Origin: Limnohabitans sp. WS1
Lineage (GTDB): Bacteria > Pseudomonadota > Gammaproteobacteria > Burkholderiales > Burkholderiaceae_C
Assembly (NCBI RefSeq): GCF_003063265.1
Contig: NZ_NERU01000016.1
Location: forward strand, 52,061-116,060
Direction of reading: 5' to 3'
Length of the DNA: 64,000 nt
Shown here: piece after piece, positions 51,833 to 61,286 of the stretch
Numbering within the stretch: position 1 is the first letter of the stretch
How the letters are laid out: the number at the start of each line of letters is the position of its first letter
The notes under the pieces: model-generated
Told to the model about the DNA's origin: nothing
Databases searched by the model: none
Seen by the model: the letters and a program-made list of their open reading frames with translations, nothing else
Position numbers and translations under genes: made by a program

Positions 51833-52671
51833 GCCAAGCCATGTCAGAAGCCAAATCCACACTGGGTGTGACGGGTTGGATCTTCATTGTGCTGGGTGCC
51901 TTGTTGATGCTGGGCCCTTTTTACTTCATGTTCGTGTTTGCCACGCAATCGCGGTCGGACATTTTCAGTGTTCCACCCCCCTTGTTTTTTGGTGATCACT
52001 TTTTTGAAAACATGAAGATTTTGATGGCCAAAATTCCATTTTGGAAAAACTTGGGGTGGTCGCTGTATGTGGGCTTGATGGGGACGGCACTGACCCTTTT
52101 GTTTTGCTCCATGGCCGGTTTTGCCTTTGCCGTGTACGAGTTCCGTTATAAAAAACTGTTATTTGCACTGGTCATGGGCACGATGTTGGTGCCATCGTTT
52201 CTGGGCATGATCCCCACCTTCTTGATCATGGATGCGCTCAACTGGATCGATCAGCCTCGTGCGTTGTATCTGCCGGGTGCAGCCCCTGCCATGGGTATCT
52301 TCTTGATGCGGCAGTACATCAGTTCAGCCATTCCCAAAGAGCTGATTGAAGCGGCCCGCATGGACAACTGTGGTGAATTCAGAATTTACTGGAGTGTGGT
52401 CGTGCCTTTGCTAGGACCTGCATTCGGCACGCTGGGCCTGATTGCATTCATTGCCTCGTGGAATAACTTCATTGGTCCCTTGGTCGTGATGCGCTCACCC
52501 GAGATGTACACATTTCCGTTGGCGCTGCGCAGCGTGCAAAGTCCGGTCGACACCGAATGGGGTGCATTGATGGCGGGATCGGCCATTGCAGTCATCCCAT
52601 TGCTGATCATCTTCATATTTTCATCGCGCCGACTGATCGAAGGCCTGACTTCAGGCGCTGTGCGCGGCTAA
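51829..52671 (+). CDS. Sugar ABC transporter permease (MalG type)
   Basis: A 280-residue permease with six helices and the EAA motif ELIEAARMDNCGEFRIYWSVVVP at about residues 173-195. The start overlaps the first permease stop; a longer frame from 51754 lies inside that gene. It pairs with the upstream permease. Confidence 0.93.
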   Translation: MSQAMSEAKSTLGVTGWIFIVLGALLMLGPFYFMFVFATQSRSDIFSVPPPLFFGDHFFENMKILMAKIPFWKNLGWSLYVGLMGTALTLLFCSMAGFAFAVYEFRYKKLLFALVMGTMLVPSFLGMIPTFLIMDALNWIDQPRALYLPGAAPAMGIFLMRQYISSAIPKELIEAARMDNCGEFRIYWSVVVPLLGPAFGTLGLIAFIASWNNFIGPLVVMRSPEMYTFPLALRSVQSPVDTEWGALMAGSAIAVIPLLIIFIFSSRRLIEGLTSGAVRG

Positions 52672-52687
52672 ATCAACCACTCTGAAC

Positions 52688-54013
52688 ATGAGCACCATGA
52701 CCGTCTCTCGTGACCATTTCCCTCAAGACTTCAAGTGGGGTGTCGCCACATCCTCTTTTCAAATAGAAGGCGCGCACGACAGCGATGGCAAAGGCCCATC
52801 GATCTGGGACACCTTTTGTGACATTGAAGGAAAAATAGCAGATGCCAGCAATGGCCACGTAGCCTGCGAACATTACACAAGGTGGCCAGAGGACGTTGAG
52901 TTGATCACCAGTTTGGGCGTCAATGCATATCGATTTTCGATGTCCTGGCCACGCGTACAACCCGATGGTCAAGGCGCTTGGAATGAAGCAGGCTTTGCCT
53001 TTTATGACCAGTTGATTGCGGCACTTGAAAAACGCGGCATTGAGTTGCACTTGACACTGAACCATTGGGATTTGCCGCAATCGCTACAAGACCAAGGCGG
53101 CTGGGACAACCGAGAGATCTGCGCACATTTCACACGCTACGCGACAGAAGTGGCCCGCAGATTTGGCCGCCGCGTGCACAGCATTTGTACGCACAACGAG
53201 CCTTGGGTCATTGCCATCTTGGGTTACGAGCAAGGAATTTTTGCGCCAGGCATTCAGTCCAGAAAACAAGCCATGCAAGCGATGCACCATCTGTTGCTCA
53301 GCCATGGCATGGCATTGCAAGCTATGCGTGAACTGGGGCTCACCACCGCGATGGGCATTGTGCTGAACCTGTCACCCATTTACCCCGCCAGTGACGATCC
53401 TCAGGATGTGGCCAAGGCGCGATTGGATGATGGCCTGATCCTGCGCCTGTACATGGATGCTTTGTACAAAGGCGTCTACCCACAGGACGTGATCGAACAT
53501 TTGGGTGCCGACGCGCCGCAATCGCAACCCGGTGATTTGGCAACCATTGCTCAAAACAACGATTTTTTGGGCGTCAACTACTACACTCGCAATTTTTCCT
53601 CGTGTGGCAATCCTTGGGATGTGGCCAGCACTGGGAACACCGTCACCGACATGGGCTGGGAGGTATATCCCCACGGACTGACCGAATTGCTGTGCCGTTT
53701 GCATCACGATTACCAACCGAAACGCCTGTGGGTCACAGAAAACGGTGCGGCCTTCAAAGACCAATTGGTCAACGGCGTGGTGGATGACGCGCAGCGATTG
53801 GCCTATATCCGCGACCACATTGCCGCTACTCACGATGCCATGGTGCAAGGTGTACCGGTGGGTGCTTACTTTGCCTGGAGCCTGATGGACAACTTTGAAT
53901 GGGCCAGCGGCTACGCCAAGCGCTTTGGCTTGGTTCACGTGGACTTTGAGACACAGCAACGAACACTCAAAAACAGTGCACTCTGGTATCGAAATTTTTT
54001 GAGTAGGACATAA
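52688..54013 (+). CDS. GH1 beta-glucosidase, cytoplasmic
   Basis: A 441-residue family 1 glycoside hydrolase. FPQDFKWGVATSSFQIEGA is the family N-terminal signature. Glu171 (THNEPW) is the acid/base and Glu351 (VTENGAA) the nucleophile. There is no signal peptide, so it acts after import, releasing glucose from oligosaccharides brought in by the adjoining ABC system. It lies 16 bases after the second permease, before the ATPase gene. Confidence 0.95.
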   Translation: MSTMTVSRDHFPQDFKWGVATSSFQIEGAHDSDGKGPSIWDTFCDIEGKIADASNGHVACEHYTRWPEDVELITSLGVNAYRFSMSWPRVQPDGQGAWNEAGFAFYDQLIAALEKRGIELHLTLNHWDLPQSLQDQGGWDNREICAHFTRYATEVARRFGRRVHSICTHNEPWVIAILGYEQGIFAPGIQSRKQAMQAMHHLLLSHGMALQAMRELGLTTAMGIVLNLSPIYPASDDPQDVAKARLDDGLILRLYMDALYKGVYPQDVIEHLGADAPQSQPGDLATIAQNNDFLGVNYYTRNFSSCGNPWDVASTGNTVTDMGWEVYPHGLTELLCRLHHDYQPKRLWVTENGAAFKDQLVNGVVDDAQRLAYIRDHIAATHDAMVQGVPVGAYFAWSLMDNFEWASGYAKRFGLVHVDFETQQRTLKNSALWYRNFLSRT

Positions 54014-54014
54014 C

Positions 54015-55100
54015 GTGGCATCGATCGAACTCAAAGGCGTCACCAAACACTTTGGTGAAACCGTGGTCATTCCAGGCCTGGATTTGCAAGTCCAGGATGG
54101 AGAATTCATGGTGTTTGTAGGCCCGTCGGGCTGCGGCAAATCCACCATGCTGCGCATGATTGCCGGACTTGAAACCATGACCGGCGGTAGCATCCACATC
54201 GGCGGCGAAGACGTCAGCACCAAAGGCCCTTCTGAACGTGGTGCGGCAATGGTGTTCCAAAGTTATGCGCTTTACCCGCACATGACTGTCGAAGAAAACA
54301 TGGGCTTTGGCCTGCGGATGTCAGGCACCTCCAAAGGCGAAACCGCCAAGCTCGTTCAAGACACGGCAGAGCGCTTGCAGCTGACCGCTTTGCTCAAGCG
54401 TTACCCCAAACAATTGTCGGGCGGCCAACGACAACGCGTGGCCATTGGCCGTGCCATCGTGCGCCGACCGAAAGTGTTTTTGTTTGACGAGCCTTTATCC
54501 AATCTGGACGCCTCATTGCGCGTGCAAATGCGCATTGAACTGGCCAAGCTGCACGCCGATCTGAAAACCACCATGATCTACGTCACGCATGACCAGACCG
54601 AGGCCATGACGTTGGGCAACCGCATTGCGGTGTTCAACCAAGGGCAGATTGAGCAGGTGGGTGCGCCGATGGATTTGTACCGCAAGCCGGTCAATACCTT
54701 TGTGGCGCAGTTCTTGGGCTCTCCCAAAATCAACCTCTTGCGCTACACCGTGGATGCACCCCTCAGCCGCATCCAATTTGACAGCAAAACCAGCATGGCC
54801 TGCAGCGATGCGGGTTTGAACATCACGCAAGCCTTGTCTGGTGTCTTATTGGGTGTTCGTCCAGAGGCTATTCGTCTGTGCGAGCCCGGGATGGGGCTGC
54901 AAGGCGTGATCGAGTTCGCCGAACAATTGGGCGATTCATCCATCGTCTATGTGAGGCTGCCATGGCACTCTGAGCTGATCACGGTCAAGTTGACACAACA
55001 GCAAATCAGCCACCGCATGGGCGAAACCATTGGCCTGCATTTAGACCCCACACAAGTGCATCTGTTCGACGCCCAAAACAGGCGACTGACACCGACATAA
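54015..55100 (+). CDS. Sugar ABC transporter ATP-binding protein (UgpC/MsmK/MalK type)
   Basis: A 361-residue ATPase. It starts at GTG 54015, one base after the GH1 stop, with Walker A GPSGCGKST at 36-44, LSGGQRQ at 134-140, FDEPLSNLDAS at about 161-171 and a C-terminal TOBE regulatory domain (LLGVRPEAIRL). The overall layout is that of sn-glycerol-3-phosphate/maltose-type transporters. It energises the two permeases upstream. Confidence 0.94.
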   Translation: MASIELKGVTKHFGETVVIPGLDLQVQDGEFMVFVGPSGCGKSTMLRMIAGLETMTGGSIHIGGEDVSTKGPSERGAAMVFQSYALYPHMTVEENMGFGLRMSGTSKGETAKLVQDTAERLQLTALLKRYPKQLSGGQRQRVAIGRAIVRRPKVFLFDEPLSNLDASLRVQMRIELAKLHADLKTTMIYVTHDQTEAMTLGNRIAVFNQGQIEQVGAPMDLYRKPVNTFVAQFLGSPKINLLRYTVDAPLSRIQFDSKTSMACSDAGLNITQALSGVLLGVRPEAIRLCEPGMGLQGVIEFAEQLGDSSIVYVRLPWHSELITVKLTQQQISHRMGETIGLHLDPTQVHLFDAQNRRLTPT

Positions 55101-55111
55101 AATGCATTTCA

Positions 55112-55995
55112 GTGTGCAGTACAGCCGCCAAACGCTATTTTTTTGGAGGCCTGCTGTCGACGCTTGCAGCGTGTAGCGGTGGTTTGGAAACAAGCACCAA
55201 CGCCCCAAACAGCCCGTCCAATCCCGACACGGGCAACACCACCACCGCTTTGTCAGGCTGGACCTTGGTCTGGCAAGACGAGTTCAACACGCCTGGCCTG
55301 CCCGACAGCAGCAAATGGGGTTATGACACCGACTACAACCAACGTGGTTGGTGGAGCGGGGAGTTGCAGTACTACAGCGCGCAAAAGGCTTGAAAACTAC
55401 CGCGTGGTTGACGGCAAACTGCTCATCACCGCCCGCCAAGAGCGCCTGACCAATGCTACGGATTACGGCAATCAAAACTTCAGCTCGGCCCGCCTCGTGA
55501 CACGCGGCAAAGCCAGTTGGACCTGTGGCTGTTTTGAAATGCGGTCCAAACTGCTCTGCACCATGGCACTTGGCCCGCCATCTGGATGCTGGGCACCGGA
55601 GGCGCATGGCCCGCCGACGGTGAGATCGAGATCATGGAACAAAAGGTTTTTTCGATCACAGACAAACAGCAAGTGTTGGGCACCGTGCACACAGCGGCTA
55701 ACAACGCGGCGGCGGCAGTATAGGACAAACCACCCCTTAGCCCACAACCTGCACCGACTTCAACACTTACCAAATGACCAGGGACGCGGACAAGGTGGTC
55801 GTGTGTGTGAACGGCGTGTACTCCTTCACCTACAACAACCCACGCAATCGCAACTGAGCCCAATGGCCCTTTGACCGAGACCAATATCTGTTGCTCAATG
55901 TGGCCGTTGGCGGTGTGTTGGGTGGTCCAGTGGCGAACGCCAATTTGCCTGCGACCATGGAGGTGGATGACATTCGGGTGTATCGCAAAAACTAA
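55112..55995 (+). pseudogene. GH16 beta-glucanase lipoprotein gene, multiply disrupted
   Basis: From GTG 55112 a lipoprotein leader (LLSTLAACSGG) and the GH16 start (WTLVWQDEFNTPGLPDSSKW) are readable. Frameshifts follow near 55383-55388, 55558 and 55703, and in-frame stops near 55735 and 55855. Joined across the breaks, the sequence contains the GH16 catalytic strand (ADGEIEIMEQ) and the C-terminal LLLNVAVGGVLGGP. At least five lesions make sequencing error an insufficient explanation. It is the last gene of the ABC/GH1 operon and resembles the intact GH16 at 61287, which may have made it dispensable. Confidence 0.88.
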
Positions 55996-56029
55996 AAAAA
56001 CCGCAATGTCCAATTGGCCATTGCGGTTT
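55994..56029. terminator. Bidirectional terminator between convergent units
   Basis: CCGCAATG and CATTGCGG pair around a CCAATTGG core, flanked by seven A on the left and TTT on the right. It lies between the GH16 remnant (plus) and the convergent carbohydrate-binding lipoprotein gene (minus), and can end transcripts from both sides. Confidence 0.8.
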
Positions 56030-56083
56030 CTAACGGTGAAACAAACGGGGCTGTCATCAGCCCAGTTTATCCATCAATAAAAA

Positions 56084-57406
56084 TCAATCAATGGTGATGC
56101 CACCTTTGAGAACAACGGTTGTGGGATAAACACCACCGCCTGTTGCGGTTGTCAAGTTGGCACCGCTGGACACGCTGTTACGGCCAATGATTGCCGCACC
56201 ACCACCAGCCCCAAGGAACTTAACGCTGCTGATAACAGGTGATGCCGACAAAGCTGCAGCAACATCGGTTTGTGCAATGCCCGTACCGCAGTCCTGCGCA
56301 ACGCGGAAGTCATCACGAAGGTTCATCGTATAGGCTGTGGCATCCACCGAGGTCGGTGTTTTCACCCCATGAAGCTCAATATGGCAACCCTCTCCTACGG
56401 CATAACGTTTACCCAAAGTGATGACAACGCCAAATTTATTGTTGGCACCGCTGAACCATTCGGGGTTTTGGTTGAAGGTGAAATTGACTTTTGTTTGGTT
56501 GGTGACGGTGACCCCGTCTGTATCGGCAGTTGTACTCAAAGCAGTGATGTTGGGTGCAAATACTTCAATTTGGCTGTAAAGAGCAGATGCCGCGCTAGAT
56601 GTTTGATAGTAAAAGCCCATATAACTGTCAGCACCAGACCCACCTGCAAAAGTGCCGCACGACTCAACGTTGCCATTGCAACTAAAACCGTCAAAGTTGC
56701 TGCCACCTGCTGATTTGATGGCCCCGCCCTCTGCGGTGAGTACAGCGCTGGTAAATCCAGAAGATAAGGTCAATACTGTTCCGCCGGTTGTTGGGGGTGT
56801 CACAACATCTGCGGCCTTCGCTGTGTACTTCAATTCGTCGATGTAATAGACCTCGTTTAATTTCGTATTGAAACCAGGGAAGACGCTGACCTTGTTGTAT
56901 GTGATTGCAGGGTTTGCTGATGCATAGGTGAACGTCAGGGTTTCCCATTCGCCCGCCTTGGTGCTGGTAGCGTTTGCTTCAACATTCAGAGTGTCATTGG
57001 ATGCATCTTCAATTTTCACCATGATGGTTTTACCCACTGCAGGAGAATAAACACGCAAGGTGATACCCAGAGCGGGGTCTATGCGAGTCACGGAGTTGCC
57101 TGCTCCGCCGAGGTGAACAGTTACACCAGCCCATGTCTCGGAACCAGTGGTTTTTGTCAACTTCGCGACCTTGTTGGTGGCATCTGCTGGATCATTTGCA
57201 ACTGCAATGCCCAAAGTGCCAAAGTCGACCATACCCAATGTGGTCTCTGCAAAGTTGATGCAAGGTGCTGCCGTGCATGCACCTGTGCTGCCGCTTACCG
57301 CTGAGTTGTTGTTGGCGCCTGGTGTGGTGCCACCCCCGCCGCACGCTGAAAGCAATGCGGCTGCTGCGATGGCGCAAGCGGAAATTTTGGTGGGGAATGA
57401 TCGCAT
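56084..57406 (-). CDS. Surface lipoprotein with predicted carbohydrate-binding domain
   Basis: A 440-residue lipoprotein (lipobox LLSAC, Cys22, then a GGGG linker). Residues 50-195 form a beta-sandwich-like domain with a TLGMVDFGTLGIAVANDP start and a GITLRVYSPAVGKTIMVKIED strand. This pattern is known from glucan-binding lipoproteins and GH16-appended modules of Bacteroidetes laminarin loci. The C-terminal half (about 215-440) is not recognised. It is served by its own LacI-type operator and an AAAGGAG ribosome site. It probably captures beta-1,3-glucan at the cell surface or in the periplasm. Similarity is judged by eye. Confidence 0.7.
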   Translation of the reverse strand: MRSFPTKISACAIAAAALLSACGGGGTTPGANNNSAVSGSTGACTAAPCINFAETTLGMVDFGTLGIAVANDPADATNKVAKLTKTTGSETWAGVTVHLGGAGNSVTRIDPALGITLRVYSPAVGKTIMVKIEDASNDTLNVEANATSTKAGEWETLTFTYASANPAITYNKVSVFPGFNTKLNEVYYIDELKYTAKAADVVTPPTTGGTVLTLSSGFTSAVLTAEGGAIKSAGGSNFDGFSCNGNVESCGTFAGGSGADSYMGFYYQTSSAASALYSQIEVFAPNITALSTTADTDGVTVTNQTKVNFTFNQNPEWFSGANNKFGVVITLGKRYAVGEGCHIELHGVKTPTSVDATAYTMNLRDDFRVAQDCGTGIAQTDVAAALSASPVISSVKFLGAGGGAAIIGRNSVSSGANLTTATGGGVYPTTVVLKGGITID

Positions 57407-57428
57407 GAAGGTCTCCTTTAGGTTTAAT

Positions 57429-57442
57429 TGAAAGCGCTTTCA
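57429..57442. promoter_or_regulatory. LacI-type operator, lipoprotein gene
   Basis: Perfect palindrome TGAAAGCGCTTTCA located 23 bases upstream of the lipoprotein start codon, between it and the GH81 stop. It gives the lipoprotein a regulated promoter of its own in addition to read-through from GH81. Confidence 0.88.
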
Positions 57443-57482
57443 TTTTTGATGAATAGATTGCGCTGGGGGTTGAAAAAGGGGA

Positions 57483-59765
57483 TCAGGGGGAAACTTTTTT
57501 GCTGGCCTGCGCCAGGCTTCGGGGTGGCACTTGCAGAACTTGCCCATCACTGAAGGTCACGGTCTTGGCTTGCGAGCCAGCGTTGTAGGCCAGGTAGGTC
57601 CTCAGGCCATCTGAGCGTTTGAAGACCGAATACAAAGCGTGGTTGGCGCTGACGCTGAAATCGGGCACGCCCATTTTTTCCAGACTCAACATGAAGTGCA
57701 GTGCATGGGTGCGGGTATCGCCCAGTTCCACAGCGCCCCAGCGGTCCCACATGGCCAAGGCGGCCTTGGGGTCGGTCAGGGCCATGTACTTGGCAAACAA
57801 GTCTTGCCACATGTCGGTGGGGTTGGCGCGTTTGCCGCGGGACTCGTAAATGCGTGTGTCTTCCGGCAAAGTCGCTAGGCTTCGCTTGGTATGTGCTGGG
57901 TCTAAGCCCAGGTATGTGGAAGATGTCGAGATCGGCAGCAAGTTGATGCCTTTGATCTGGCGGGGTTCATCTGTCCACCAGGTGTTGTGTTTGTAAGCCC
58001 CACCAAAGAGCATGCTGACTTCTTTGTTCATGTATTCGGGTGCAAAAACCAGGTTGTGCACATCAAACCAGTAGTGGCGTATGGCTTCAATTTCGGTGGT
58101 GTACAGGTAGATTCCCAAATCGCGCAGCGCTTTGTCGCCTCGAATTTCCGCCCACAAGATCAGTGCTGACCAAGCATTGATGGCTTCGGATGATGATTCC
58201 TGGTTGTTGCCCAAGTCGCCCAAGCCAATGCCCGAGGCCCAGGAGTGCCCTTCGTAAATATCAAAGGTGCGAAGGAAAGGAAAGTCTTTTTTACCCCGTT
58301 CCGCAGTTGCAATGTCTTGAATGAGCAAGTTGGTCATTGCGCCCCATTGGGTATCTGAGGCCCACTCGGGATCGCGCAGCGCCAAGTCGGCCATGGTGCG
58401 TATCCAGTAGCCGTAGTGAAAGTGGTGGTCGTTCATTTGTTCGACCGCGAAATACTCCTCGGGATAGGCCAGCACCGTGCCCAATGTTTTGTCCAAATGG
58501 AAGTAGGTTTGCCTGTCCTTGCCCGAGAACCATTGCTCAATGCGGCCCTTGAGCAAGTTCTGTAAACGCTTGGCGGCTTCGGTATCGCCTTGTTGTTCGG
58601 CTACATCCAGGACTTTGCTGATTCGTTGCAGCCCTTTGCCCTGCCAATAGGGGCCATTGCCAATCTGAAGCATGTTGCGCCGGGCATTGCTGACGTCTGC
58701 TTTCAAGACGGCCTTGAGTTCGTCGTTGCGTGGATGATCTTTGAGGCCTGGCCAAAAAGGAACAAAACCGCGATAGGTCAGCTCGGTGGAAAACTGGTTA
58801 GCGGGCAACAAGCGGATGGCACCGCGAATGGTCTGGTATTGACCCTTAAGTTTTCCGATAACAGATTGGTTTTGGTGCCAGTGATGTGGGTAAAGGCCTA
58901 ACAACGTCTTCGTCTCAGTGCCTTCCATGGCTTGTGTGGTGACGCTGTAATCAGTCCGCAGTGAATTGTTGGTTTCGGTGTAATGCCATGACACTTGGGT
59001 TTGGGTGATGTGAGCATGTGCATGGCGGATAAATATCGCGAGAGTCTCGGGCGAATTGTCGGGCAGCACTGCAGCCGAGAAATAGCCTTTGTCCATAGGC
59101 AAGTGGGCCACCCACTGTTGACCCAATTGCTCCCATCGCACACCACTTGGTCCAAAAATGGCATAGGTTTGACCTTCGCTGAGCAAAGTGAGAACGCGCT
59201 GGTCTGAGCTGAGTTGGGTACGCTGCGCTGCTGCTGAGGTTTGAAAGGATACGGAGCCACGACTGATGCGGCCATATACGTAAGGGCTACCGTGCGCCAC
59301 AGTGAAGTCAAAGCGATCAGATCCAACACCCATACTGATGTCAATGGCCCAATCACTGGCTTTAGCCAACTTACCCTGAGAGGCCTTGAAATCTAGAGGT
59401 GTGATAACCAACGGCGCACGGTGGGGGTAATGGATCTCTGTGTCTTTGCGTTCAGTTGAAATGACTTGCCGCTTGGGCAATGCCAACTCAAAACCAGTTG
59501 CCGCAGCACGTACGGTGTAGGGTTGTGCAAAAAGCACTTCAGCTTTGGGACTGAATACAAGGCCCGAGTACCACTGGTTGGTGGGTACAGCTTGGCCTTT
59601 CATCGAGTCGGCCAGCCCGATCGCTTTGGGCGCAGCGTTGTCAGCTGTACGAGGCGCAAGCAACACTTGACCCGCGCCAAAAGGCATTGTGGATTGAGCC
59701 ATGCTTGCGCTGCAGACCAACAAGCCTGATGCGACCAAGCACAAGTGTTTGATGATTTTCGTCAT
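57483..59765 (-). CDS. GH81 endo-beta-1,3-glucanase
   Basis: A 760-residue secreted enzyme (signal peptide 1-24, ending ASMAQS; an alternative start at 59798 adds 11 residues). GH81 landmarks run through the chain: PTNQWYSGLVF (61-71), NDHHFHYGYW (445-454) with the catalytic Asp446, and GNNQESSSEAINAW (519-532) with Glu523 and Glu527, matching the general base positions of this family. It cleaves internal beta-1,3 linkages of laminarin or curdlan-like glucans. GH81 is much better known from fungi, Bacillus-type bacteria and actinomycetes than from betaproteobacteria. It is divergent from the porin operon, with two operators in the gap. Confidence 0.93.
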   Translation of the reverse strand: MTKIIKHLCLVASGLLVCSASMAQSTMPFGAGQVLLAPRTADNAAPKAIGLADSMKGQAVPTNQWYSGLVFSPKAEVLFAQPYTVRAAATGFELALPKRQVISTERKDTEIHYPHRAPLVITPLDFKASQGKLAKASDWAIDISMGVGSDRFDFTVAHGSPYVYGRISRGSVSFQTSAAAQRTQLSSDQRVLTLLSEGQTYAIFGPSGVRWEQLGQQWVAHLPMDKGYFSAAVLPDNSPETLAIFIRHAHAHITQTQVSWHYTETNNSLRTDYSVTTQAMEGTETKTLLGLYPHHWHQNQSVIGKLKGQYQTIRGAIRLLPANQFSTELTYRGFVPFWPGLKDHPRNDELKAVLKADVSNARRNMLQIGNGPYWQGKGLQRISKVLDVAEQQGDTEAAKRLQNLLKGRIEQWFSGKDRQTYFHLDKTLGTVLAYPEEYFAVEQMNDHHFHYGYWIRTMADLALRDPEWASDTQWGAMTNLLIQDIATAERGKKDFPFLRTFDIYEGHSWASGIGLGDLGNNQESSSEAINAWSALILWAEIRGDKALRDLGIYLYTTEIEAIRHYWFDVHNLVFAPEYMNKEVSMLFGGAYKHNTWWTDEPRQIKGINLLPISTSSTYLGLDPAHTKRSLATLPEDTRIYESRGKRANPTDMWQDLFAKYMALTDPKAALAMWDRWGAVELGDTRTHALHFMLSLEKMGVPDFSVSANHALYSVFKRSDGLRTYLAYNAGSQAKTVTFSDGQVLQVPPRSLAQASKKVSP

Positions 59766-59803
59766 TTCTATTGATTCAAATGATGAGTTATCAGCCATCT
59801 TAA

Positions 59804-59817
59804 TGAAAGCGCTTTCA
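59804..59817. promoter_or_regulatory. LacI-type operator, GH81 side
   Basis: Perfect palindrome TGAAAGCGCTTTCA, 39 bases upstream of the GH81 start codon in the GH81/porin divergent gap. It is identical to the sites at 49639, 57429 and 59923. Confidence 0.9.
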
Positions 59818-59922
59818 AGACAATTAGGGGTTTTCCATTAATAAATCGAAAATAAATCATATGCCAAGGGTTTACCCCGAACAAAAAAAATTTGACACTC
59901 TGACTTTCGATGGATAAGCTAA

Positions 59923-59936
59923 TGAAAGCGCTTTCA
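59923..59936. promoter_or_regulatory. LacI-type operator, porin side
   Basis: Perfect palindrome TGAAAGCGCTTTCA, 15 bases before the porin start. A TTGACA box at 59892-59897 with a weak -10 (GATAAG, 59913-59918) precedes it, so the operator lies just after the likely promoter. It is 119 bp centre to centre from the GH81-side operator, so looping by one repressor tetramer is possible. Confidence 0.9.
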
Positions 59937-59950
59937 AAAGGAACCGACAA

Positions 59951-61282
59951 ATGAACCCAAAATCCGAACCCAACTCTCCCTTGCGTTTTTCATTGGTACT
60001 CACTGCCATGGGATTGAGCATGACTTTGTCAACAAATGCCATGGCCGTTGACTTTGGCCCGTTCACTTTGACGGGCTTTGCCAAAGCAGAGGTTTCAAGA
60101 GCCAGCAACCAGTGTGCGGATTGCCAATTGAACGCCGGTGAATCGCGGCACCGGCCCTGGGCGGATGCTTTGGCTCCCGGAAAGCCATTTGGTACCAAAC
60201 AGGGCAATGTCACATTGTTCCAACCATACTTGGGCACCAAGGAATTTGATTTAGGCCACGGTTTCAAAGTGAAGGGTTTGTTCAGTCAACGCTGGCGAGA
60301 TGGCAAAGAAGACATTCCAGGCATTTGGTACGAGCAAAACGGAACATTGCTTCATGAGAATTACGGCAGTGTCCAAATTGGCGCATTTCCAACCCGCAGC
60401 TGGAGTTTGGCGGACTACCCCTACGGAACCAACGTCGGTATTGCTGATTCATGGGCTTCAAGCGGCGCTGGTTATGGTTTGCTACAGCGCGCAATACGCC
60501 TGGGTTTACCCTTGATGGATGTGGCCAATGGTGATCTTCATTTGGAGGCCACTTACGACGCAGGTGATTCAAAGTGGCAAGTCAACAAGCCTGAGTTTTA
60601 TGAGCTGTACGCAAAATATGTGAAAGGGCCATTGGTATTGGATGCCGTTGCCCAATCAGCCAAAAATGGACAAGCCCTTTCATGGGGTCACGCACCGTTT
60701 GTGGCCACAACAACCCAACAGCCATTTATAGGACAAGACAATAAGCCATTGTTGGTAGATGGCAATCATCAATCAATTGTGATGTTAATGGCTCGTTACC
60801 AACTCAATGCCAAAACAGACTTATATGGCGGTATCCGACACAACCGATGGAGCGGCACAAAAGCCGTTGTCACAGGGTACGTAGCACCCAATGCGCTTTG
60901 GAACGACATGTTCAACGTTGATGGCGTTGATGCAGCCACGAACAAAGCCTACAGTGCAAGTTCAACTGACATCAGCTTAGGTGCTGTTTACAGGTTTGCT
61001 CCGAAATGGAATATCAACACAGGCATGGTTTACTTGGGCAAGGCCAACACCAAAAATCCAACAGATAGAGGCCAATCAAACACCCTGTTGCTCAACACCA
61101 TTGGTCTCGGCTATGAGATTCAACCCGGGTTTTCAGTCTACGGTTTTGCTGGCTTGGTCAACTATGGCAAAAAAGGCTTGGCACCAATGAGCATGCCAGG
61201 TCATGCAGCATTCACAGGTGTGGATTCGCGGGTATCCAAGTCCGGCAATTGGATGGGAGCGGGACTTGTTTACACTTTCTAA
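59951..61282 (+). CDS. Outer-membrane porin of the glucan locus
   Basis: A 443-residue beta-barrel protein with a signal peptide (1-32, ending NAMA), alternating barrel strands and a C-terminal aromatic residue (GAGLVYTF). TLTGFAKAEVSR at the mature N-terminus resembles Gram-negative general porins, though it is longer than OmpC-type porins of this family (about 350-400). Placement between GH81 and GH16 under the shared operator suggests it admits gluco-oligosaccharides. It plays the role a SusC transporter has in Bacteroidetes loci. Confidence 0.82.
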   Translation: MNPKSEPNSPLRFSLVLTAMGLSMTLSTNAMAVDFGPFTLTGFAKAEVSRASNQCADCQLNAGESRHRPWADALAPGKPFGTKQGNVTLFQPYLGTKEFDLGHGFKVKGLFSQRWRDGKEDIPGIWYEQNGTLLHENYGSVQIGAFPTRSWSLADYPYGTNVGIADSWASSGAGYGLLQRAIRLGLPLMDVANGDLHLEATYDAGDSKWQVNKPEFYELYAKYVKGPLVLDAVAQSAKNGQALSWGHAPFVATTTQQPFIGQDNKPLLVDGNHQSIVMLMARYQLNAKTDLYGGIRHNRWSGTKAVVTGYVAPNALWNDMFNVDGVDAATNKAYSASSTDISLGAVYRFAPKWNINTGMVYLGKANTKNPTDRGQSNTLLLNTIGLGYEIQPGFSVYGFAGLVNYGKKGLAPMSMPGHAAFTGVDSRVSKSGNWMGAGLVYTF

Positions 61283-61286
61283 AACT

